DNA of 64,000 nt from Catellatospora citrea (GTDB taxonomy: Bacteria; Actinomycetota; Actinomycetes; Mycobacteriales; Micromonosporaceae): assembly GCF_003610235.1 (NCBI RefSeq), contig NZ_RAPR01000001.1, forward strand, positions 1,674,001 through 1,738,000, read 5' to 3'. Shown piece after piece: positions 41,324-50,050 of the stretch (position 1 is the first letter of the stretch; each line of letters begins with the position of its first letter). Below the pieces are notes generated by a model. It saw only the letters and a list, made by a program, of their open reading frames with translations. It ran no database searches and had not been told where the DNA came from. The position numbers were made by a program, and so were the translations under genes.

Positions 41324-41953
41324 TCAGCGCACCCGGCGTACGACCGCCACCACCTTGCCCAGCACGACGGCGTCGTCGCCGGGGATGGGGTCGTACGCCG
41401 GGTTGCACGGCACCAGCTCGACGTGCCCGCGGCTGACCCGGTACACCTTCACCGTCGCCTCGCCGTCGATCATCGCCGCGACGATCTCTCCGCTGTACGC
41501 GGTCGGCTGCCGGCGGATCACCACCACGTCGCCGTCGCAGATCGCCGCGTCGACCATCGAGTCACCGCGCACCCGCAGCGAGAACAGCGTGCCGTGGCCG
41601 ACCAGGTCCCGCGACAGCGTCAGCGTCTCCTCCAGGGACTCCTCGGCCAGGATCGGCCCGCCCGCGGCGATGGTGCCGAGCAGCGGCACCTGCACCGTCG
41701 CCGCGGTGCGCTGCTGCGGGATGCCGTCGTCGTCCAGCGGCAGGCGCACGCTCAGCGCCCGCGGCCGGCCCCGATCGCGCTGCAGCAGGCCCTTCTCCTC
41801 CAGCTCGCGCAGGTGGTACGCCACCGACGAGGACGCGGCCAGGCCGACCGCCCGGCCGATCTCCCGCAGCGTCGGCGGGTAACCGCGGCTGGTCACGCCG
41901 TCCTGGATCACTGCGAGGATGCGCCGCTGCCGCTCGCTGAGCTTCGAATGCAC
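41324..41953 (-). CDS. lexA: LexA family repressor
   Basis: A 209-residue LexA/S24-type repressor. Winged helix: [32 protein letters not shown]. Autocleavage domain: Ala-Gly cleavage site in [13 protein letters not shown], catalytic Ser in [12 protein letters not shown], catalytic Lys in [12 protein letters not shown]. All residues for self-cleavage are present. It could be the SOS repressor or a paralogue; no TCGAAC-N4-GTTCGA SOS box was found upstream, and the gene lacks the usual nrdR neighbour. A tandem CCGCATA repeat (41977-41983, 41986-41992) lies upstream. The start is GTG. Confidence 0.82.
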   Translation of the reverse strand: MHSKLSERQRRILAVIQDGVTSRGYPPTLREIGRAVGLAASSSVAYHLRELEEKGLLQRDRGRPRALSVRLPLDDDGIPQQRTAATVQVPLLGTIAAGGPILAEESLEETLTLSRDLVGHGTLFSLRVRGDSMVDAAICDGDVVVIRRQPTAYSGEIVAAMIDGEATVKVYRVSRGHVELVPCNPAYDPIPGDDAVVLGKVVAVVRRVR

Positions 41954-42006
41954 CCTGGCAGGCTAACGGAACATCTCCGCATAAGCCGCATATCGTGCCG
42001 AGGTGG

Positions 42007-42618
42007 TCAGGCGCGGTGCAGGCGCAGATCCGCGTGGGTGGCGGTGGCTTCGACGACGCGCGCGTTGGCCTCGTCGCTGCGGTAGACCCAGTCGCGGGCC
42101 GCGTCGGGGTCCAGGCCCTTGGCGTGCTGGCGGGCGAGCAGCCCGTCGACCCGGGGGCCGTCGTCGGCCGACAGGTAGACCGCGAGGTCGAGCAGCTGCC
42201 GGACGCGGTCCCATGGCGGGGTGTCCAGCAGCAGGTAGTTGCCCTCGGTGACGATCACCTCGGTGTCCGGCGGGACCGGGATCGACCCGGCGACGGGCTC
42301 GTTGAGGACGTGGTCGAACGTCGGCGCGTACACCGTCTCGCCGGTCGCCTCGCGCAGCCGGCGCAGCAGGGCGGCGTAGCCGGCGGCGTCGAAGGTGTCC
42401 GGGGCGCCCTTGCGATCGGCCCGGCCCAGCCGCCGCAGCTCCACGTTGGCCAGGTGGAACCCGTCCATCGGCACCGTCACGGCGTGGTCGAGCTTCGCAG
42501 CCAGGGCCAGGGCGAGGGTCGACTTGCCCGCGCCGGGCGCGCCGGCGATGCCGATCAGCACCCGGCCCGGCCGGGCCGCGCGCAGCCGTTCCACCTCGTC
42601 GAGCAGCGTCGTCAGCAT
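42007..42618 (-). CDS. Nucleoside/nucleotide kinase family protein (P-loop)
   Basis: A 203-residue P-loop kinase of the uridine kinase/pantothenate kinase/YggC type: LIGIAGAPGAGKSTLALALA (Walker A near residues 24-36), VPMDGFHLANVELRR with the conserved DGFH, and VIVTEGNYLLLDTPPW. The substrate is a small alcohol such as a nucleoside or a sugar derivative, but cannot be named. The ATG at 42618 follows an in-frame GTG. It starts 14 bases after the aldolase stop on the same strand. Confidence 0.85.
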   Translation of the reverse strand: MLTTLLDEVERLRAARPGRVLIGIAGAPGAGKSTLALALAAKLDHAVTVPMDGFHLANVELRRLGRADRKGAPDTFDAAGYAALLRRLREATGETVYAPTFDHVLNEPVAGSIPVPPDTEVIVTEGNYLLLDTPPWDRVRQLLDLAVYLSADDGPRVDGLLARQHAKGLDPDAARDWVYRSDEANARVVEATATHADLRLHRA

Positions 42619-42631
42619 CACGGCCAGTCTC

Positions 42632-43744
42632 TCAGCCCGCTGCCGCGGCGGCCAGTTCCAGCAGGGCGAGACCGGCCGCGGTGACGTCGGCGGCGGTCCA
42701 CTCCAGCGCCGGGGCGGCCACCGTGATCTCGGCCATCGCCATGCCCGGGGACCGGTCGGTGAACGAGTTGGCGAACCACGTCTTCTGCTGCTCGGCCAGG
42801 GTCAGCACGGCCTGGTTGAGCGCCGCGGCCGGGCCGGGCAGCCACAGCTGGAACTGGTGGGTGTGCGGCTCGTGCGGGAACACCCGCGCGCCGGGCAGCG
42901 CGGCCAGCGCCGCGGCCACGGTCTTCGCGTGGGCGACGTACTCGGGCAGGCGGGGCAGCTCACGGTCGAGGCCGCCGAGCGCGGCCACCACCGCCGGCCA
43001 CTGCTGGAACAGCTGCCCGCCGTAGCGGTGCCGCCAGGCGCGCGCCTGCGCGGTGAAGTCCTCGGCCCCGGCCAGCAGCGCACCGGACAGCCCGCCGAGG
43101 GTCTTGTACAGCGAGACGTAGACGCTGTCGGCCAGCCCGGCCACCGTCGGCAGGTCCCGGCCCAGGTGGAACACCGACTCCCACAGCCGGGCCCCGTCGA
43201 AGTGCACCTTCGCGCCGCGCGACCGCGCGGCCGCCACGAGGGCGTTCAGCTCGTCCCAGGTGGGCAGCAGGAAGCCCGCGTCGCGCAGCGGCAGCTCGAC
43301 CAGCAGGGTGCCGAACGGCTCGTCGAGGTCGCGCACCTCCTGCGCGGTCGGCTGGCGCGGCTCCGCCGTCAGCCACACCCCGCGCAACCCGGTCAGCGTC
43401 TGGTACGCCTTGCGCTCGTGCACCTCCAGGTGCCCGAGCGGGTGCAGGGCCACGGCCCGGTTGCCGGTGCGCTCGGCCCAGCAGCGCAGCGCCACCTGCT
43501 GGGCCATGGTGCCGGTCGGGAAGAACACCGCGTCCGGTTTGCCGAGCAGCCCGGCGACGCGCCGCTCCAGCGCCGCGACCGGCCCACCGCCGTAGAAGTC
43601 GGGCCGGCCGTCGAGACCGTCGAAGTCGACGGCGGCGAGGTCGGCGAGCCGTTCGCGCAGGGACGGCGTGCGGTGCCCGGACAGGATCCGGTCGCAGCCG
43701 CGCATCGTCCGCCAGCGGCGTTCCGCGGGATCCTCAGCAGCCAT
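42632..43744 (-). CDS. Threonine aldolase family / beta-eliminating lyase (PLP)
   Basis: A 370-residue fold-type I PLP enzyme of the low-specificity threonine aldolase family. Features: FPTGTMAQQVALRCWAER (phosphate-binding loop), KVHFDGARLWESVF (PLP-stacking and Asp), and YVSLYKTLGGLSGALLAG with the Schiff-base lysine near residue 214. It probably cleaves threonine or another beta-hydroxy amino acid to glycine and an aldehyde. It is the first gene of a pair with the P-loop kinase. Confidence 0.85.
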   Translation of the reverse strand: MAAEDPAERRWRTMRGCDRILSGHRTPSLRERLADLAAVDFDGLDGRPDFYGGGPVAALERRVAGLLGKPDAVFFPTGTMAQQVALRCWAERTGNRAVALHPLGHLEVHERKAYQTLTGLRGVWLTAEPRQPTAQEVRDLDEPFGTLLVELPLRDAGFLLPTWDELNALVAAARSRGAKVHFDGARLWESVFHLGRDLPTVAGLADSVYVSLYKTLGGLSGALLAGAEDFTAQARAWRHRYGGQLFQQWPAVVAALGGLDRELPRLPEYVAHAKTVAAALAALPGARVFPHEPHTHQFQLWLPGPAAALNQAVLTLAEQQKTWFANSFTDRSPGMAMAEITVAAPALEWTAADVTAAGLALLELAAAAAG

Positions 43745-43804
43745 CGGGCCATGATGCCATCACCCGGCGCCGGCCGGGGCGGGGGCCGTCGGCCCGCGGA
43801 GCAG

Positions 43805-44029
43805 CTACGCGGCGTCGCCCGGGTACTGGAACACGTCGTCGAGGGGCACCTTGAAGACGTGGGCGATCTGGAACGCCATCTCCAGCGACGGCGAGTAGCG
43901 GCCCTGCTCGATGGCGATGACGGTCTGGCGGGTGACGCCCACCCGCTCCGCCAGCTCGGCCTGCGTCATCTCGCCGTGCTCGGCGCGCAGCAGCCGGATG
44001 CGGTTGGTGACGCGGGTGGGCTTAACCAT
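43805..44029 (-). CDS. XRE family regulator
   Basis: A 74-residue single-domain Cro/C1-type helix-turn-helix protein: RIRLLRAEHGEMTQAELAER, then VGVTRQTVIAIEQGRYSPSL. It belongs to the short group that pairs with a small membrane protein. Its ATG overlaps the end of the upstream membrane-protein gene by eight bases, so the two are one operon. Twin operator-like sites in front of the operon suggest autoregulation. Confidence 0.88.
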   Translation of the reverse strand: MVKPTRVTNRIRLLRAEHGEMTQAELAERVGVTRQTVIAIEQGRYSPSLEMAFQIAHVFKVPLDDVFQYPGDAA

Positions 44030-44495
44030 GGAACGCCCCGCGGTACGCCCGGATCTTCGCGATCGCGCCCCAGGTGGTGCCGACGGCCCCGATCAGGAAC
44101 AGGACGTTGCCGATCCAGAACTGGTCGGCCCGCACCATCGCGAGCACCAGCACCGCGGCGGCGCCGAAGGCCATGACGCCCTGGGCGATCCGGTCGCCGT
44201 GCCGCACGATCTGCTTGTCCCGCACGTCGGATTCGGTGTGGCTGTCCCGGGCGACCATCGCCGACACGATCGAACCGAGGATCGTGCCGACGAACGTCAC
44301 GCCGATCGCCCACAGCATCGGGGTCACCCAGGCGACCTCGGCGGCGGGCCGGCCCCACAGGCGCGGGATCACCACGGCGCAGTACGCCAGCGTGGTCGCC
44401 GGCACCAGGATGGCCACCCACCAGGTGTTGCGTTCCTCGAACGTGGTCGGGACGCGGTCGGTGTCGGCGGCGGGCGCGGGCTTGCACGAGGTCAT
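44022..44495 (-). CDS. Four-helix membrane protein of an XRE operon
   Basis: A 157-residue protein with four hydrophobic helices (WWVAILVPATTLAYCAVVIP, PMLWAIGVTFVGTILGSIVS, GVMAFGAAAVLVLAMV, WIGNVLFLIGAVGTTWGAI). AGAGGA precedes the ATG at 44495. Cotranscribed with the XRE regulator (eight-base overlap). Such membrane/XRE pairs are common in actinobacteria; the signal is unknown. Confidence 0.75.
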   Translation of the reverse strand: MTSCKPAPAADTDRVPTTFEERNTWWVAILVPATTLAYCAVVIPRLWGRPAAEVAWVTPMLWAIGVTFVGTILGSIVSAMVARDSHTESDVRDKQIVRHGDRIAQGVMAFGAAAVLVLAMVRADQFWIGNVLFLIGAVGTTWGAIAKIRAYRGAFHG

Positions 44496-44519
44496 GGCAG
44501 ATCCTCTCGGTCGGCCGGC

Positions 44520-44585
44520 GATGTAAAGAATCCTTGACATCACCGGTACGACCGAGCGTACACGATGTCAGCTATTCTTTACATC
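44520..44585. promoter_or_regulatory. Twin operator sites of the XRE operon
   Basis: Two 22-base imperfect palindromes, 44520-44541 and 44564-44585, share the outer sequence GATGT...ACATC. The first contains GATGTAAAGAAT, whose exact reverse complement ATTCTTTACATC ends the second. Start to start they are 44 bases apart, about four helical turns. TGTCAAG/CTTTACA-type sites are usual for this XRE subgroup. Confidence 0.6.
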
Positions 44586-44591
44586 CGCGCT

Positions 44592-44693
44592 TCACCGCTT
44601 GCCGAACATCCAGCGGATGGCGGCCACGAGCAGCGCGATTCCGAGGACGGTGCCGAAGACACCCGCGTACACCTGTTCGCTGGACACACGCAC
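44592..44693 (-). CDS. Possible 33-residue single-helix membrane protein
   Basis: A short frame from GTG, MRVSSEQVYAGVFGTV then LGIALLVAAIRWMFGKR, encoding one hydrophobic helix ended by positive residues (inside). Third codon positions are mainly G or C, as in real genes here. There is no clear ribosome site. It ends seven bases before the distal XRE operator. Confidence 0.4.
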   Translation of the reverse strand: MRVSSEQVYAGVFGTVLGIALLVAAIRWMFGKR

Positions 44694-44875
44694 ACCATAG
44701 TGAGCACGGGCCCGTTCCGCCGCCATCACGGTGCCGGGCGCGGCGGGCGCTCCTTGGGACAAAACGCCTTTGTGCAGGCCAACCGGCCCAACCCGAGCGC
44801 CGCGGGCGCGACAATGGCAGGGGCGGCACGCGACCTGACGGCGTGTCGGCGCGTGACTGCCGGGAGGCCGGGTCG

Positions 44876-45127
44876 ATGAGCACGAAGCACTGGACCGTCG
44901 ACATCACCATCGACGACGACGGCTCCGGCCGTACGCAGGCGCACGCCCGCCTCGACACCGGCGCCACGACGCCCGCGATGCGCGGCGACGGCCGCGCGGC
45001 GCGCAGCCGGTTCGACGAGGACGTGCCGGCGATCGGCGACGAGCTGGCCGCCGGCCGGGCCTTGGTCGAACTCGGACAGCGGCTGCTCGCGCAGGCCGAC
45101 GCCGACCTCGAGCGGACCCCCGCATGA
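44876..45127 (+). CDS. DUF1876 family protein
   Basis: An 83-residue protein of the actinobacterial DUF1876 family: STKHWTVDITIDDDGSGRTQ, AHARLDT, and DEDVPAIGDELAAGRALVEL. The fold resembles a small double-stranded-RNA-binding-like domain, but the role is unknown. In several actinobacteria relatives belong to the DosR/DevR dormancy regulon. GGGAGG precedes the ATG. The last four bases overlap the next gene (ATGA). Confidence 0.82.
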   Translation: MSTKHWTVDITIDDDGSGRTQAHARLDTGATTPAMRGDGRAARSRFDEDVPAIGDELAAGRALVELGQRLLAQADADLERTPA

Positions 45128-45783
45128 CCACGGCCCCCGCTCCCGCCGCCGCCCCGACCACCGCGCCCCCGCTGCTGGAACCACCACTGCAGCGCCTGGT
45201 CATGGCGCAGCTGGAGGAGCTGCCCGAAGCGCTCACCGGCCAGACCGGTCCGCCGCGCCGGGTGCTGGTGGCGGCGGCGTCGAAGTACGAGGCGACCGCG
45301 GAGATCGCCAACGCCATCGCGAAGGTCCTCACCGAACGCGGCTTCGACGCCGAAGCCCACGAGATCGACCCGTCGGTGCAGGCCGACGGCTTCGACGCGT
45401 TCGTCATCGGCAGCGCGGTGTACTCCGGGCACTGGCTGCAACCGGCCCGCTGGTTCGTGCAGAGCCACGCCGCGGTGCTGTCCTCGCACCCGGTGTGGCT
45501 GTTCTCCAGCGGCCCGGTCGGCGACCCGCCGATGCCCGACGAGGACCCGGTCGACGTCACCGCCATCGCCGAGGCCACCGGAGCCCGCGAGCACCGGGTG
45601 TTCGCCGGGCGGCTGGAGCACAGCCGGCTGAGCATCGCCGAGCAGGCCCTCGTCGTGGCGCTGCGCGCGCCCGAGGGCGACTTCCGGGACTGGGACGCGA
45701 TCCGCGGCTGGGCCGCCGGCATCGCCGACGCGCTCGCCGCCCCCGGCCCGACCACCATCACCGGAACGATCAGCCTGGACTGA
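45124..45783 (+). CDS. Flavodoxin-domain protein
   Basis: A 219-residue protein with a flavodoxin fold: RRVLVAAASKYEATAEIANA (FMN-phosphate loop), DAFVIGSAVYSGHWLQPARW, and HPVWLFSSGPVGDPPMP. It resembles the flavodoxin-like/protoporphyrinogen-oxidase-related proteins found with DUF1876 and universal stress genes in dormancy regulons. The first 45 residues are a Pro/Ala-rich extension. Translationally coupled to DUF1876 by an ATGA overlap. Confidence 0.82.
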   Translation: MTTAPAPAAAPTTAPPLLEPPLQRLVMAQLEELPEALTGQTGPPRRVLVAAASKYEATAEIANAIAKVLTERGFDAEAHEIDPSVQADGFDAFVIGSAVYSGHWLQPARWFVQSHAAVLSSHPVWLFSSGPVGDPPMPDEDPVDVTAIAEATGAREHRVFAGRLEHSRLSIAEQALVVALRAPEGDFRDWDAIRGWAAGIADALAAPGPTTITGTISLD

Positions 45784-45902
45784 CCCGGACCGAGGACTGC
45801 GTGAAGCCCCGGCGTCGGGCATCATCGACGGCATAACCACACCCTCGCCCTGAACGCCGACGGCACCCCGGCCGCCGCTCCGCACCCCCCGGAGACCCCC
45901 TC

Positions 45903-46817
45903 ATGACCGAGCACACCCGTCGACGTGCCCTGCTGGCCGGCGGCGCGGGCGTGACCGCGCTGGCCACGGGCGGCCTCTGGCTGGCCGGCCGCGGCAGTGC
46001 GGACCCCGGCGCGGCCGCGGTCTGGCACGACCCGCCCACGCCGGCCGACACCGCGCCGGGCACCGTGCCCGCCCAACCCGGCCCGCCGGGCGTGGAGCGC
46101 GCCGGCACGCTGACCGCGGCCAACGCGGGCGACCTGGTCAAGGTGACCACCAGCGGCTGGTACAACTGGGCGCTGATGGACCGCGCCACGGGTGAGATCG
46201 TCGGCTCGAAGAACATGCACGAGACGAACATGACCGCCTCGATGATCAAAGCCTGGCTGGGCGCCGACTACCTGCGCCGCGCCGCCGAGGCGGGCCGGAC
46301 CCCGAGCCCGGCGCAGCTGGCCGACGTCCGCAAGATGATCCGCGACAGCGACAACGCCGTGGCCTCGGCGCTCTGGAACGAGCTCGGCGGGCGCGCCACC
46401 ATCGCCCGGCTGATCTCCCTCTGCAAACTGACCGACTCCGAGGCCGGCCCGGACTGGAGCAAGACCCTGCTGTCCGCCCGCGACACCTGCCGCATCGCCC
46501 ACGCCATCGGCACCGGCGCGGCCGCGGGCCCGAAGTGGACCGGCTACCTCATCGACGAGATGCGCGCGGTGCGCGGCGAGGGCAACTTCGGCATCCGCCG
46601 CGTCTTCCCGGCCGCGGAACAGCCTGCCATCGCCATCAAGAACGGGTGGGTGCAGCGCGGCGAGCTGGGCGTCTGGAACGTCAACTGCATGGCGCTCGGC
46701 GACGACTGGACCATGGCCGTGCTGACCCGATACCCCATCGGTCTGGGGATGTCGCACGGGGTGAACATCGCCAAGTCGGTCACCACCCAGGTGCGCACCC
46801 TGTCCAGCCTGATCTGA
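45903..46817 (+). CDS. Exported serine hydrolase, class A beta-lactamase-like
   Basis: A 304-residue protein with a Tat-type signal (RRRALLAGGAGVTALATGG). The penicillin-recognising fold is shown by MTASMIKAW (S-x-x-K), RDSDNAVAS (SDN) and IKNGWVQ (K-[TN]-G). All three active-site motifs are therefore present. It could be a penicillin-binding protein, carboxypeptidase or lactamase; resistance is not implied. GGAGA precedes the ATG. Confidence 0.82.
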   Translation: MTEHTRRRALLAGGAGVTALATGGLWLAGRGSADPGAAAVWHDPPTPADTAPGTVPAQPGPPGVERAGTLTAANAGDLVKVTTSGWYNWALMDRATGEIVGSKNMHETNMTASMIKAWLGADYLRRAAEAGRTPSPAQLADVRKMIRDSDNAVASALWNELGGRATIARLISLCKLTDSEAGPDWSKTLLSARDTCRIAHAIGTGAAAGPKWTGYLIDEMRAVRGEGNFGIRRVFPAAEQPAIAIKNGWVQRGELGVWNVNCMALGDDWTMAVLTRYPIGLGMSHGVNIAKSVTTQVRTLSSLI

Positions 46818-46907
46818 CGCGGTACGCCCGCGAGGTGCGGGCGGCGCGCTCGTGGTGACACGGCCGTCTATATTGTCGACGGGCTCGCGCCGCGACAGGG
46901 GGATGCC

Positions 46908-48146
46908 GTGTACGACAACCGGTTCGGCGACCAGTCCTATCTCGACTGGCTGGCGCTCAACCCGTACGAAGGGCTGTCGCACCGGCTGCGGGCGCTCGCC
47001 GGGACCGCCGTGATCCTGGACGAGATGCACTCGGGCCGCCGCACCGGCGTCCCGGTGGCCCACGGCGACGTCAAGCCGGCCACCGTCGTGGTGCGCCCCG
47101 ACGGCTCGTCCAGCCCCGCCGACCTGGGCCAGCTGTGGACCGTCGACGGCTCCCTCGTGGCCGCCCGCAGCGCCCCGTACGCCGCCCCGGAGTTGTACCT
47201 GCCCGGTGCGGTGACCAGCCCCGCCGCGGACCGCTTCGCCTTCGCCGCGACCGTCGCGCACGCCGCGCTGGGCGCGCCGCCACCGGTCCGCGCCGCCGGC
47301 CAGGGCCCCGATCTGCGCCAGCTCGTCGACCAGCTGCGCGCCCACCCGCTGTGCGCCGCGTTCCCCGCCTTCCAGCACCGGATCCTCAACGCGCTGTCCG
47401 CCCCGCCCGCCGACCGCCCGAACAGCCTCGCGACCTGGCTCGAAGCGCTGCTCAACGACCTCGCCCCACCCACCTTCGCGATGACCGGCACCCTGCCGCT
47501 GGCCCCCGGCGCGTACCCGCCGCCGGGTGAGCCGCTGCCACCGTGGTCGCCGCCCGCGGCGAAGTCCGCCGCCGGCTCGTCGCAGTCGCTGACCTGGCTG
47601 CTCGCCGGGGTCGCGGCCCTGGTCGCGCTCGCCCTGCTCGCCGGCGGCGCGTGGTATCTGATCCAGCAGATCGACGAACCGTCCGACGGGGATCTCCTGG
47701 TCGCGCCCTCGCGATCGGCGTACGCCTCGGCCGCGCCCTCACCCAGCCCGTCCGCCGCCTCGGACGACCTCACGGCGGCGCGGGCCTTCCTGTCCGGCAC
47801 CTGGGAGGGCACCTACCGCTGCCGGCAGGGCCTGACCGGGCTGAAGCTCACCGTCTTCGTGGTCGACGACCACGAAGTGGAGGCCCTGTTCGAGTTCTCT
47901 CCGGTGAGCAGCAACCCGGACGTGCCGCGCGGATCGTTCGTGCTGGAGGGGACCTACACGGCGAGCGGCTTCACGCTGCGGCCGGGCCACTGGGTGAAGC
48001 GGCCGGGCGACTACATCATGGTCGGGCTCGAAGCCTCGTTCTCGCCCCGGGCCGGGCAGAGCATCCGCGGCGAGGTCGCCGACTCCGGCTGCGACGACTT
48101 CCAGCTGAAGAAGACCTCCACCGTCACCCGGCGGCCCCCGGTCTGA
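46908..48146 (+). CDS. Serine/threonine-kinase-like protein without N-lobe, membrane-anchored
   Basis: A 412-residue protein that begins inside a protein kinase fold. The C-lobe motifs are present: AHGDVKPATVVV (catalytic loop, Asp54, Lys56), SPADLGQLW in place of DFG, and SAPYAAPELYLPG (APE). The glycine-rich loop and the VAIK lysine are absent, about 75 residues. A strong GGGGG ribosome site precedes GTG 46908 and only 90 bases separate it from the previous gene, so this appears to be the natural start. One membrane helix near residue 235 leads to an external domain (FLSGTWEGTYRCRQGLTG). Likely a pseudokinase sensor. Confidence 0.75.
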   Translation: MYDNRFGDQSYLDWLALNPYEGLSHRLRALAGTAVILDEMHSGRRTGVPVAHGDVKPATVVVRPDGSSSPADLGQLWTVDGSLVAARSAPYAAPELYLPGAVTSPAADRFAFAATVAHAALGAPPPVRAAGQGPDLRQLVDQLRAHPLCAAFPAFQHRILNALSAPPADRPNSLATWLEALLNDLAPPTFAMTGTLPLAPGAYPPPGEPLPPWSPPAAKSAAGSSQSLTWLLAGVAALVALALLAGGAWYLIQQIDEPSDGDLLVAPSRSAYASAAPSPSPSAASDDLTAARAFLSGTWEGTYRCRQGLTGLKLTVFVVDDHEVEALFEFSPVSSNPDVPRGSFVLEGTYTASGFTLRPGHWVKRPGDYIMVGLEASFSPRAGQSIRGEVADSGCDDFQLKKTSTVTRRPPV

Positions 48147-48349
48147 ACCACGCCGGAGGTTGTGCCGCCATCAGCATAAGGCGGTTCCGCGCGATCTTCA
48201 CTCGGCCGTTCGTCCGTCGCGACCCCCGGCCTGAGCTGCCTAAGCTTCCCGCTCGTGCCCGTTTTCGAGGTGGCGCCCCTCGGGATCGGACACGCGACGC
48301 CCGCCGCCCCGCGGTGGGCGTCGCGTTCTGTCCACAGAGCCACGGAGGC

Positions 48350-48802
48350 ATGTTGATCGAGCTTGAGCTCATCGCGCGGAACGTTCTCCTGTCGTCCGCC
48401 GGACCGGACCTGGTGACCGAGGTATGGGCCTGCCGCATGCTGGCGGCCCGCACTCCCGGCTACCGCAGCCGCCTGGTCGGCGCGCTGCTGCGCCTGGAGC
48501 GCGTCACGGACTCACCGGCGGCCGCACTCCGGCTGGCGGAGGAGGCGGTCGCGAATGCTCGACAGATCGACCCCGTCCACGACCATCACGCCACCGACCT
48601 GCTGATCTGGGCGCTGCACGCCCTGCAGGGCCGCCTCTTCGCCGTCGACCGCACGGCCGAGGGCCTGGCCGCACGCCAGGAGATCATCGCCCGCTACCAC
48701 CCCGGCCTGCACACCGCGGTCCGCTGCCGGGTCACCGCCTGCTACGCCGACCGGGAGCAACCGCCGGTCGCCGACTGGGCGGCAACCTCCACCCGCTCGT
48801 AG
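48350..48802 (+). CDS. Hypothetical helical protein
   Basis: About 150 residues, all-helical in appearance and reminiscent of tetratricopeptide repeats: YRSRLVGALLRLERVTDSPA, LRLAEEAVANARQIDP, RTAEGLAARQEIIAR. No catalytic motif or signal peptide. The start is uncertain: GGAGG is only one base from the ATG at 48350 and four from a following TTG. Codon third positions are GC-rich as expected for a real gene. Convergent with the aminotransferase gene. Confidence 0.55.
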   Translation: MLIELELIARNVLLSSAGPDLVTEVWACRMLAARTPGYRSRLVGALLRLERVTDSPAAALRLAEEAVANARQIDPVHDHHATDLLIWALHALQGRLFAVDRTAEGLAARQEIIARYHPGLHTAVRCRVTACYADREQPPVADWAATSTRS

Positions 48803-48820
48803 TCCTCACCGCCGACGCGG

Positions 48821-50050
48821 TCACCGGGCCAGGATCTCGGTGACCGCGGCCGCGGCGAGGTCCACCTCGTCCTCGGTGTTGTAGTAGTGCGGGGACAGCC
48901 GCAGGCACCAGTCGACGCCCTTGTCACCGAAGTCGAGCTGGGCGAACTCGCGGAAGCTGAGCGCCGAGTTGACCCGGCGGGCGTCGAGGGCGGCCTTGAA
49001 CTCCTGCGGCTGCCACCCCGGCACCGCGAACGTGACCAGCGCGCCGAGCTGCGGGCCGCGGTCGAGCACGCGTACGGCGGGCTGGTCCTGGAGCTTGTCC
49101 CGCAGGCGGGCGGCCAGGGCCGGGGTGCGCGAGGCGACCGCGTCGACGCCCACCGCCAGCGCGTAACGGGCGGCTTCGGCGCAGCCCAACAGGGTGGCGT
49201 ACGGGAACTCCCAGTCCTCGAACCGGGCCGCGGTGTCGACCGGGCGGTAGCTGTCCGGGCCGGTCCAGCGCGCGCCGTGCATGTCGATGAACAGCGGCTC
49301 GTATCCGGCGCGCAGCACCCGGTCGGCGACGTAGAGGAAACCGGAGCCGCGCGGCCCGCGCAGGAACTTGCGGCAGGTCGCGGTGAGCAGGTCGCAGCCG
49401 ATCGCGGCGACGTCGACGGGCAGCTGACCCACCGACTGGCAGGCGTCGACGAGATACAGCAGGTCCAGTTCGCGGCAGTGCCGGCCGATCTCGGCGACGG
49501 GCTGCACCAGGCCGGAGTTGGTGGGGATGTGGGTGACCGCGACCAGGCGCGGGCGGTGCGCGCGCATCAGCGCGGCCATCGCGGCGACGTCCACTCCGCC
49601 GCCGGGCAGGTCCGGCGCGTGCACCAGGCGCACCCCGAACCGCTTGCCCAGCGAGAGGAACGCGAGCTGGTTGGACACGAAGTCGTCGCGGGTGGTGAGG
49701 ATGACGTCGCCGGGCTGGAACGGGATCGCCGACAGCGCCGTGGAGTAGGCGTGGGTGGCGCTGCCCGCGAACGCGATCTCGCCCGGCCGGGCGTTGATCA
49801 GCGCCGCGGTCTGCGTGTAGAAGCCGGTGACCGCGTCGGCGCGGGCCGCCGCGGCCTCGTAGCCGCCGATCCGCGCCTCGAGCTCCAGGTGCGCCACCAC
49901 GGTGGACAGCACGGACCGGGGCGTCAGTCCGCAGCCGGCGTTGTTGAGGTGGACCACGTGCTCGCAGCCGGGGGTGTCGGCCCGCAGCGCGGCGACGTCG
50001 AGCGGTAGCGGTGCTCGGGTCAGTGCAGTAGCGCTATCATGCTGATTCAT
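48821..50050 (-). CDS. Class V aminotransferase / cysteine-desulfurase-like PLP enzyme
   Basis: A 409-residue fold-type I PLP enzyme: VVHLNNAGCGLTPRSVLSTV, HIPTNSGLVQPVAEIG, LYLVDACQSVGQLPVDV (PLP Asp and Gln), and TATCRKFLRGPRGSGFLYV with the Schiff-base Lys. It resembles isopenicillin-N-epimerase/ergothioneine lyase-like class V enzymes; the substrate is unknown. Its ATG overlaps the ATG of the divergent MocR regulator (shared CATG). In MocR divergons the neighbouring PLP gene is the usual target. Confidence 0.85.
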   Translation of the reverse strand: MNQHDSATALTRAPLPLDVAALRADTPGCEHVVHLNNAGCGLTPRSVLSTVVAHLELEARIGGYEAAAARADAVTGFYTQTAALINARPGEIAFAGSATHAYSTALSAIPFQPGDVILTTRDDFVSNQLAFLSLGKRFGVRLVHAPDLPGGGVDVAAMAALMRAHRPRLVAVTHIPTNSGLVQPVAEIGRHCRELDLLYLVDACQSVGQLPVDVAAIGCDLLTATCRKFLRGPRGSGFLYVADRVLRAGYEPLFIDMHGARWTGPDSYRPVDTAARFEDWEFPYATLLGCAEAARYALAVGVDAVASRTPALAARLRDKLQDQPAVRVLDRGPQLGALVTFAVPGWQPQEFKAALDARRVNSALSFREFAQLDFGDKGVDWCLRLSPHYYNTEDEVDLAAAAVTEILAR

